A stretch of 24,742 nt of DNA. Source: JAVXAG01 sp036660615 (GTDB lineage: Bacteria; Bacillota; Clostridia; Peptostreptococcales; Anaerovoracaceae). The notes under the pieces were generated by a model. It was not told where the DNA came from and searched no databases. It was given only the letters and a program-made list of their open reading frames with translations. The position numbers and the translations under genes were made by a program. Below are positions 1-5,821 of the stretch, one piece after another. Each line of letters opens with the position of its first letter. Position 1 is the first letter of the stretch. The stretch is from NCBI GenBank assembly GCA_036660615.1, contig JAVXAG010000011.1, positions 1-24,742 on the forward strand. The letters run 5' to 3'.

Positions 1-14
1 GATTTCTCATTGGT

Positions 15-99
15 TGGCATGGCTTTTGCGAACCCCAACACTTCAATTCCAGCGAAATCCAACGCCTCCGCCAACATCATCTGGCATGGCTTTTGCGAA
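15..99. repeat. Pair of 18-bp direct repeats in a non-coding, GC-richer stretch
   Basis: TGGCATGGCTTTTGCGAA occurs exactly at 15-32 and again at 82-99. The surrounding stretch 1-184 lies beyond the terminator of the SPFH gene, has no convincing gene, and is visibly richer in G and C than other intergenic DNA here. It also contains the 10-bp palindrome GTTGGCCAAC (112-121). On the minus strand both copies can be read as Phe-Ala-Lys-Ala-Met-Pro, but in different frames. This suggests a decayed or repetitive coding-like element rather than a gene. Its identity is unknown. Confidence 0.6.
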
Positions 100-184
100 T
101 CCATCTCTATCGTTGGCCAACGCCAACCTCAGTATTTTGCCAGCCAACTCCACCCCAGCAGCCCCTGTTTCACCTTACGCACCC

Positions 185-219
185 AAAAAGGGCCGATTCA
201 TTTTTCTGTGAATCGGCCC
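185..219 (-). terminator. Rho-independent terminator after the SPFH gene
   Basis: An 11-bp perfect stem (190-200 paired with 209-219, GGGCCGATTCA arms) closes an 8-nt loop. Read on the minus strand it is followed directly by five U residues (189-185). It lies 25 bp past the stop codon of the SPFH gene and probably ends the whole left-hand transcript. Confidence 0.9.
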
Positions 220-243
220 CTAATTGTCTTATTAATAATTTGG

Positions 244-1149
244 TTAGTCTTTCATCAATTCTTTTAGTGAAGTTGCTAGTCCAGCAACTCCTGCAATGTT
301 TGATGGGATTATTATCTTTGTTGCTTGACCATCGGCTGCTACCTCAAACGCCTTTAGACTTTCAAGGGCTATTACCTCTTTGGTTGGATTTGCCGATACA
401 ATCATTCTGATACCATCAGCCGTTGCTTGTTGAACCATTCTTATTGCCTCTGATTCACCTTCTGCTGCTTTGATTGCTGATTGCTTTGCCGCCTCGGCTT
501 CAAGGATTACAGATTCTTTGTGACCTTCTGCCACAAGAATAACTGAACTCTTTTCACCCTCAGCTCTAAGAATTGATTCTCTCTTTTCTCTCTCCGCTCT
601 CATCTGCTTTTCCATAGCTACTTGGATATCTCTTGGTGGAGTTATATTTTTAACTTCAACACGATTGATTTTAATACCCCATGGGTCAGTTGCTTCATCA
701 AGTACCAAACGAATCTTTGTATTGATATGCTCTCTACTTGTTAATGACTCATCAAGTTCCAATTCACCAATTATGTTTCTTAAAGTAGTAGCAGTTAAGT
801 TTTCAATTGCGTCCATTGGACTTTCAACACCATAAGCATAAAGCTTTGGATCAGTTATTTGGAAATATATAACCGTATCTATTTCCATAGTTACATTATC
901 TTTTGTTATTACTGGTTGAGGTGGAAAATCAATTACTTTTTCCTTTAAAGATACCTTTCTGGAAATCTTATCGATTAGTGGAATTTTAAAGTGTAGCCCA
1001 ACCTGCCAAGTCACCTTATATGCACCTAATCTCTCCACAACATAAGCCTTTGCTTGTGGTACGATTCTAATATTTGATACTACCAATCCTATTATGACAA
1101 TAATCAATACGACTATTGCAATAGTTTTTATTACAAATTGTAATTCCAT
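244..1149 (-). CDS. SPFH/Band 7 (stomatin/prohibitin, QmcA-like) membrane protein
   Basis: This 301-residue protein has one N-terminal membrane helix (about residues 6-25) followed by the SPFH/Band 7 signature (QAKAYVVERLGAYK, then a GLHFKIPLID stretch). After that comes a long charged, Ala/Glu-rich coiled-coil (about 180-245) and a short hydrophobic tail. Members of this family oligomerise on the cytoplasmic face of membranes and organise flotillin-like microdomains, where they scaffold or regulate proteases and transporters. The ATG at 1149 is preceded by AGAAGGAG at good spacing. The nfeD gene lies upstream; NfeD-SPFH pairs are a well known partnership, with the NfeD OB-fold thought to act with the SPFH oligomer. 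Unusually, the two are separated here by about 250 bp of repeats. Length and start fit the family; the cellular role here is not known. Confidence 0.93.
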   Translation of the reverse strand: MELQFVIKTIAIVVLIIVIIGLVVSNIRIVPQAKAYVVERLGAYKVTWQVGLHFKIPLIDKISRKVSLKEKVIDFPPQPVITKDNVTMEIDTVIYFQITDPKLYAYGVESPMDAIENLTATTLRNIIGELELDESLTSREHINTKIRLVLDEATDPWGIKINRVEVKNITPPRDIQVAMEKQMRAEREKRESILRAEGEKSSVILVAEGHKESVILEAEAAKQSAIKAAEGESEAIRMVQQATADGIRMIVSANPTKEVIALESLKAFEVAADGQATKIIIPSNIAGVAGLATSLKELMKD

Positions 1150-1178
1150 TTTATTCTCCTTCTATCCCAATCTTTTCT

Positions 1179-1380
1179 ATGGCAATGCAATTGCCCCGCT
1201 ATTTTTTTACAAAAACATCAAAATATCCATGCTATATTACCATAATCGCTTTTCAATCCCTATGTTTCGTACTCCTTCAATGGCAATGCAATTGCCCCTC
1301 CGAACTTTCCTAAATCGTCGAACTCATTGAAGCCCATCGTTGTACTCCTTCAATGGCAATGCAATTGCCATCCGAACTCA
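1179..1380. repeat. Three degenerate tandem copies of a palindromic repeat between nfeD and the SPFH gene
   Basis: ATGGCAATGCAATTGCC occurs exactly at 1179-1195, 1280-1296 and 1353-1369. Its core is a hairpin (GGCAAT, loop GCA, ATTGCC). The copies at 1269-1296 and 1342-1369 share 28 identical bases, including an AAGGAG sequence on the minus strand, and are 73 bp apart. Both are flanked by TCCGAACT (1299-1306 and 1371-1378). The copy at 1179 keeps only the core. All copies translate on the minus strand as Ala-Ile-Ala-Leu-Pro. The pattern fits local tandem duplication of a short unit followed by decay. The ~247-bp gap between nfeD and the SPFH gene holds nothing else that I recognise. Confidence 0.85.
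1260..1337 (-). CDS. Possible 25-residue mini-ORF inside the repeats
   Basis: An ATG at 1337 has an ideally placed AAGGAG seven bases upstream (1345-1350) and opens a 25-codon frame ending in TAG at 1260-1262. The peptide starts MGFNEFDDLG and ends GAIALPLKEYET. It has no membrane helix, no signal peptide and no relative that I recognise. Its 3' half is the second copy of the local repeat, while its ribosome binding site belongs to the third copy, so the arrangement looks like a duplicated small gene. It could equally be a chance frame in structured intergenic RNA. Translation is unproven. Confidence 0.25.
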   Translation of the reverse strand: MGFNEFDDLGKFGGAIALPLKEYET

Positions 1381-1396
1381 TTCAATGTCAAGTTCT

Positions 1397-1870
1397 CTAC
1401 AGTTTCTCAATTCCTTCATCATCCAGTGGTTCTACTATTGCTTTTACCCCCTCGATGCTTTTTACCATAACTATTTTATCAACTGGAATTCTCTGCTGAT
1501 TATCAACAGATATTGCAGTCCATTGTTGACCTTTCAGTTTGATTTGACCAGTCTTAAAAGGTTCAATCGCCGTCGTCACAATGGCTTCCTCCCCAATTAA
1601 GGCATTTACATTTGTCTTTTCTTCTCCAGTATGTAATTTACCATTGAAAATTTTTCTAGTAAAGTACAATAACACCACCGAAACGACAAAAAACAATATG
1701 ACTTGTACCGTAATATTTGCTCCAAACAAAGCCGCTATAAACGCCACAAGAGCGCCACCGGTAAACCATATAGTGACTAGCCCCATTGTCAACCCTTCCA
1801 CAACAGCAAAAACAATTCCGACTGCAAGCCAAAATATAGTCATGCTAATGGTGTAACCCATAATTTCCAA
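1397..1870 (-). CDS. NfeD-like membrane protein (short form)
   Basis: This protein of about 157 residues has two or three closely spaced N-terminal membrane helices (about residues 6-75: FWLAVGIVFAVVEGLTMGL, then IWFTGGALVAFIAALFG, then VILFFVVSVVLLYF). A soluble C-terminal beta-rich domain of the NfeD OB-fold type follows (LIGEEAIVTTAIEPFKTGQIKLKGQQW). It is the short class without the serine-protease domain. The reading frame stays open further upstream, but that part overlaps the preceding gene and has abnormal composition. I choose the TTG at 1870 because AGGAGG (1878-1883) sits 7 bp before it; the ATG at 1861 is the alternative. NfeD proteins act as partners of SPFH proteins, and the SPFH gene follows downstream. 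Confidence 0.88.
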   Translation of the reverse strand: MEIMGYTISMTIFWLAVGIVFAVVEGLTMGLVTIWFTGGALVAFIAALFGANITVQVILFFVVSVVLLYFTRKIFNGKLHTGEEKTNVNALIGEEAIVTTAIEPFKTGQIKLKGQQWTAISVDNQQRIPVDKIVMVKSIEGVKAIVEPLDDEGIEKL

Positions 1871-1902
1871 TACTATCCCTCCTCCTCTATAACTCCATTT
1901 TA

Positions 1903-2379
1903 TTAAAAGAGCATAGTAGCACCATACGTTAGATATGACACTATTATTCCTGCTATTACAACACCTATTGCTATAGCTGGAAAAGCTCGTTTCAATCTCA
2001 TATTTAGCATGGCTGCCACCAAAGCCCCTGTCCACGCTCCTGTCCCAGGCAAAGGAATAGCAACCAAAATCACCAAACCCCACCATTCGTATTTATTGAC
2101 AATTTCAGACTTCTCGGCAGCTTTATTCTCTAGTTTTACCACAATGCCGTTCAGTCTTTCACTTCTTGTTCTCATCCAAAGGAATATCTTCCTAATGAAA
2201 ATAATAATAAATGGCACAGGCACTAAATTGCCTAGAATAGCTACAATCAATGCCACCTTTACATCAAGACCATTGGCAACACCAACCGGTATCGCACCCC
2301 TGAGTTCCAATACTGGTACCATCGATACTAAAAAAGTCATTATCATATTTCCAAAATATGATCCCCAAAATCCTGCCAT
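1903..2379 (-). CDS. COG2426 / 'small multidrug export' family membrane protein
   Basis: This is a 158-residue integral membrane protein with about four hydrophobic segments. It carries the family hallmarks of a conserved early VPVLELRGAIPVG motif, a charged cytoplasmic loop (about residues 63-97) and a PLPGTGAWTGALVA motif near residue 110. The family (Pfam Sm_multidrug_ex) is named for an early proposal of drug export. The function is in fact poorly established, so transport is only an inference. It begins 25 bp after the Hpt gene and is followed 32 bp later by nfeD, so it probably belongs to the same transcript. The ATG at 2379 has a purine-rich GGAAG/AGAGG upstream. Confidence 0.85.
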   Translation of the reverse strand: MAGFWGSYFGNMIMTFLVSMVPVLELRGAIPVGVANGLDVKVALIVAILGNLVPVPFIIIFIRKIFLWMRTRSERLNGIVVKLENKAAEKSEIVNKYEWWGLVILVAIPLPGTGAWTGALVAAMLNMRLKRAFPAIAIGVVIAGIIVSYLTYGATMLF

Positions 2380-2404
2380 CCTCTACTTCCTATTCCTTTC
2401 AACT

Positions 2405-2749
2405 TTATCCAATCAAAGCCTTTATCTTTTTATTTTCCAAGATTAGCTGGTCATACAATGGCATTAATCCATCTAATTCGCCTTTCCTTAACGGTTCCAC
2501 AATCTGTTCTACAATTTTTAACATAGGTGTCAAACCCATATTTCCAATTATTCCCTTTAGCGTATGAGCATTTTCAAATGCTTTCTCTGCATCGTTTTCT
2601 GACAGTGCTACTCCCAGTTCCACAAAAGATGGATCCGATACCAACGATTCTAGACAAACACCATATAAATCATAATCATCTAAAAAACGTTCCATAGCAC
2701 CTTCAACATCACACTGCATCTTTTTTAATTCTTCAATAATCTTTTCCAT
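2405..2749 (-). CDS. Stand-alone histidine phosphotransfer (Hpt) protein
   Basis: This 114-residue all-alpha protein carries the Hpt core AHTLKGIIGNMGL. His62 is the expected phospho-accepting residue, with Lys65 and Gly66 in the conserved HxLKG context. Hpt domains shuttle phosphate between receiver domains in a multistep phosphorelay. The gene starts three bases after the stop of the preceding GGDEF/EAL gene and uses a GGAGGGG ribosome binding site inside that gene's last codons, so the two are translationally close. The hybrid kinase two genes upstream lacks an Hpt domain of its own, so this protein is its likely missing station. That partnership is inferred from context. Confidence 0.93.
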   Translation of the reverse strand: MEKIIEELKKMQCDVEGAMERFLDDYDLYGVCLESLVSDPSFVELGVALSENDAEKAFENAHTLKGIIGNMGLTPMLKIVEQIVEPLRKGELDGLMPLYDQLILENKKIKALIG

Positions 2750-2752
2750 AAG

Positions 2753-5700
2753 TTATTTCCCCTCCAAAGTAATATCTTTTCCAAATACCTTACAGTTATT
2801 TTTCCCTTGACACTTTGCATCATATAGAGCATCGTCGGCATTACCATACAATGTAGCAAAATTATCTCCATGTTGTGGAGAAATAGCAATTCCTACTGAA
2901 CAAGTTATATATACTCCCTCATTACTGTGTTTGTTTATTAACTCCTGCATAAGAAGCTTTGCCCTCTTTTCAGCAATATCATCACTAGCCATGTTTGACA
3001 TAAATACAGCAAACTCATCGCCGCCCATTCTAATAATAATATCGTCTTTCCTAAATGATCTCAACAGAAGCGCTCCAAAATTTTTCAACATCTTGTCTCC
3101 AAACGAATGTCCATAAGTATCATTTATAGGTTTGAAATTATCAATATCAATCATTATCATAGCGTTTTTTCCATTGCGGTTATTCCACATTTTTTCTTTT
3201 ATTATTTTCTCTGCTGTGATCCTATTATATAATCCTGTCATCTGGTCAGTTTCTGCCAATCTTGAAACAGTATCATATTTTTTCATTACTTCCTTTAACA
3301 AGTTAGCTGAATCCATAACGTTTTGAACACGCTTTATTACGATTTCTTCAATAAAAGGTTTAGTAATATAGTCATTAACCTCAAGAAGATTTCTGCTGTG
3401 GCTGGAAATACTGCTATTCTCTGAAGTTATTACAATCACTGGTATTCCAGCTATTTCCTCCATCATCTTTTTCTGTTCTAGGAATTCACCGCCGGCTATT
3501 TCAGGGCTGGAAAAATCCATCAATATAATCCCTATACTAGGATTTTCCTTAAGAATAGTAATTGCCTCTGTTCCATCTTTTGCTCGAAATACTTCGAACT
3601 GCCTTTTAAACATTTCTTTAAGCTGAACAACATCTGAATCAATATTATCAATAACCAACATATGATTAGTGTCCTTTTCTTCTGTTATTGCCTGTCTGTA
3701 CTTGTTTAGTTCAATATCCACTAGCTTTTGAGCAGTTATATCTTCAAGAGAACCTATGATAATATTTCTCTTTCCTATTTTTTGTATCAGTTTAAGTTTG
3801 ATGTGAATCCATATTCTGCTTCCATCATTTTTGATCCTTAGGTAATCACACTCTGCTGTTGATTCCATTTCAATGGCGTGTTTAAAAGTATCCAGTACCA
3901 CTTGTTTGCTACTCTCAGAAATAACTTCCATTATGCTTCCCATTTTCAACGCCTGGTCATTTGCACCAAACAGTTGGAAAAATCCATCATTTACACGAAG
4001 TATCTCTATAGTTTCACCATCAAATTCATAAATAGCCATAGCTTTCATAAGATCGCCAAAGAATAATTTCATCTGTGGATTTGATTGGAAAATAGTGTCC
4101 ATATCAAAATCATTACTACTCTTTTCCATGTTGTATGAATCAAAAACTTCCTGACTCCGAATTAAATTCTCGTAGTCTTCTACTGGCATAGGTTTGGCGA
4201 AATAGTACCCTTGTACAAAATCACATCCCACGCTCTTTAAAAAAACGACCTGATCTACAGTCTCCGCACCCTCTACTACCACAGGCATTGTCAGCCACTT
4301 TGCCATTCTAATAACCGATGCCAAAATGTTTTCTCCACGCCCTTCAATAGAAGTTTTGGATAAAAAGCGCATGTCCACCTTTAGTATATCTACTGGCAAG
4401 TCCTTCAATATATTTAGAGAAGAATATCCTGTCCCAAAATCGTCCATAAGTATAGTAAATCCATAGTCCTTCAATTTGTTTAAGATTTCTATTATCGCCT
4501 TTGGATTGTCTGTATATGCACTTTCCGTAATTTCAAGTTGTAGATACTTTGGTGGTATTTCATACTTCTCAGTCAAATCCATAATAATCTGCGCAATGTT
4601 AGGATTGTACATATTTACTCTAGAAATGTTCACAGAAAGTGGATAAACTTCTTCATCTAAATCTAACCAGGACTTTAACAATTTACAAGTCTTTTCCCAT
4701 ACATAATAGTCCAATTTTGTAATAAAACCATTTTTTTCAAATATAGAGATGAATTCACCTGGCATAATAATTCCCTTTTCCGGATGGAACCATCTAACTA
4801 GAACTTCTCCACCACATGGGATATTGGTGGTAATGTTGTATTTTGGTTGTATATATATTCCAAACTGATCGTTCTCTAACGCCCACTTCATTTCTTTTAT
4901 TATTTCTTGTTCACGCTCAGCTTCAGCGCCAAGTTCTTTTGTATAGTATGAAAAGAAATCAATATAACTTCCCTTTGTCTGTTTAGATGCAATCATTGCA
5001 TTGCTCATAATTTTTTCAACACTCATATTGTTATCTTCGATAACGTATATACCCATATTGGGTACTATTTCATATTCATTGCTGTATTCTTTTAGTAAAA
5101 TTTTGATTTCTTCCGCAATTAGCTTAAAATCAGCTTTTGTATATTCTTTGCAACAACAAAAAACATCGGATTCCATTCTACCATATCTGCAAGGTGAATA
5201 TCTTTCCATAATGTCTTTTACACAATTAGAAATATATTTTAGTAGCCTGTCCCCTTCCTCTAGTCCAAAGAAGGAATTTATTAATTGGAATCTGTCCAAA
5301 TCAAAGTAAACAAAAGCAAACTGCTTAAGTGGGTTTGCACGAAGCATATACTCTGTTTCTTTTAAGAATTTAGTTTTATTGTATATACCGGTCAAGGTAT
5401 CGTATTCCGCTATATATTTTAGTTGTTCCAAAAGGCGAAGTTTGCTCCTATCGATAGCATTCTTTAGGCGGAATTTGATTATTTCAGGGTTATATGGTTT
5501 GGTTACAAAATCCCAAGCCCCCAACTTTAACGCACGTATTTCATTTTCTACGCTGTTATTTCCCGTCGTGACTATGATTGGAATGTTTTGGAATTTCTCT
5601 CGTCTCTGCACTTCTTCCATGAATTGATAACCGTCCATTACTGGCATTACAAGATCTACCATAACCGCAATTATAGTATCTCCCTCAATTTCCATAATTT

Positions 5701-5821
5701 CCAATGCCTTCTCACCATTTTCCGCTTCTAAAACGATATATGCTGAGTCCAGTATTTTCATTAAAATGTACCGGTTTACTACGTTGTCATCGACAACAAG
5801 TATCTTTCTAAACTCCTCCAT
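2753..5821 (-). CDS. REC-GGDEF*-EAL-PAS-REC-GGDEF cyclic di-GMP turnover response regulator
   Basis: Domain order in 1022 residues: receiver 1 (about 5-125, phospho-acceptor Asp56, DD at 11-12, Lys108), degenerate GGDEF (about 135-295, signature reads ESDVF at 217-221, so probably not a cyclase), EAL (about 305-555), PAS (about 585-705), receiver 2 (about 720-835, Asp769), and a complete GGDEF (about 855-1018, GGDEF at 933-937). The EAL domain keeps the metal and catalytic set: Glu339 of EVL, Asn398, Glu430 of EITES, Asp460-461 of DDFGTGYSSL, Lys481 and Glu517, so phosphodiesterase activity is likely. The final GGDEF also keeps an RxxD inhibitory site (Arg924, Asp927), so diguanylate cyclase activity with product feedback is likely. 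There are no membrane helices. The start overlaps the kinase gene by 14 bp, with AGGAGG five bases before the ATG. Which activity dominates cannot be read from sequence. Confidence 0.95.
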   Translation of the reverse strand: MEEFRKILVVDDNVVNRYILMKILDSAYIVLEAENGEKALEIMEIEGDTIIAVMVDLVMPVMDGYQFMEEVQRREKFQNIPIIVTTGNNSVENEIRALKLGAWDFVTKPYNPEIIKFRLKNAIDRSKLRLLEQLKYIAEYDTLTGIYNKTKFLKETEYMLRANPLKQFAFVYFDLDRFQLINSFFGLEEGDRLLKYISNCVKDIMERYSPCRYGRMESDVFCCCKEYTKADFKLIAEEIKILLKEYSNEYEIVPNMGIYVIEDNNMSVEKIMSNAMIASKQTKGSYIDFFSYYTKELGAEAEREQEIIKEMKWALENDQFGIYIQPKYNITTNIPCGGEVLVRWFHPEKGIIMPGEFISIFEKNGFITKLDYYVWEKTCKLLKSWLDLDEEVYPLSVNISRVNMYNPNIAQIIMDLTEKYEIPPKYLQLEITESAYTDNPKAIIEILNKLKDYGFTILMDDFGTGYSSLNILKDLPVDILKVDMRFLSKTSIEGRGENILASVIRMAKWLTMPVVVEGAETVDQVVFLKSVGCDFVQGYYFAKPMPVEDYENLIRSQEVFDSYNMEKSSNDFDMDTIFQSNPQMKLFFGDLMKAMAIYEFDGETIEILRVNDGFFQLFGANDQALKMGSIMEVISESSKQVVLDTFKHAIEMESTAECDYLRIKNDGSRIWIHIKLKLIQKIGKRNIIIGSLEDITAQKLVDIELNKYRQAITEEKDTNHMLVIDNIDSDVVQLKEMFKRQFEVFRAKDGTEAITILKENPSIGIILMDFSSPEIAGGEFLEQKKMMEEIAGIPVIVITSENSSISSHSRNLLEVNDYITKPFIEEIVIKRVQNVMDSANLLKEVMKKYDTVSRLAETDQMTGLYNRITAEKIIKEKMWNNRNGKNAMIMIDIDNFKPINDTYGHSFGDKMLKNFGALLLRSFRKDDIIIRMGGDEFAVFMSNMASDDIAEKRAKLLMQELINKHSNEGVYITCSVGIAISPQHGDNFATLYGNADDALYDAKCQGKNNCKVFGKDITLEGK

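Noticed and set aside
10..267. Plus-strand open frame of 85 codons at the left edge
   Set aside because: It runs through a strong minus-strand terminator hairpin, has no ribosome binding site, and its sequence is explained by the direct repeats.
1179..1369. Possible small CRISPR array (three repeats of 17-28 bp)
   Set aside because: Spacings differ (101 and 73 bp start to start), spacers are not of uniform length, flanks are partly duplicated too, and no cas genes are present. Tandem duplication explains it better.
1871..2086. Upstream extension of the nfeD reading frame
   Set aside because: The extra 72 residues are Cys/Ser-rich with no NfeD character and overlap the COG2426 gene in another frame; an AGGAGG sits exactly before the internal TTG start.
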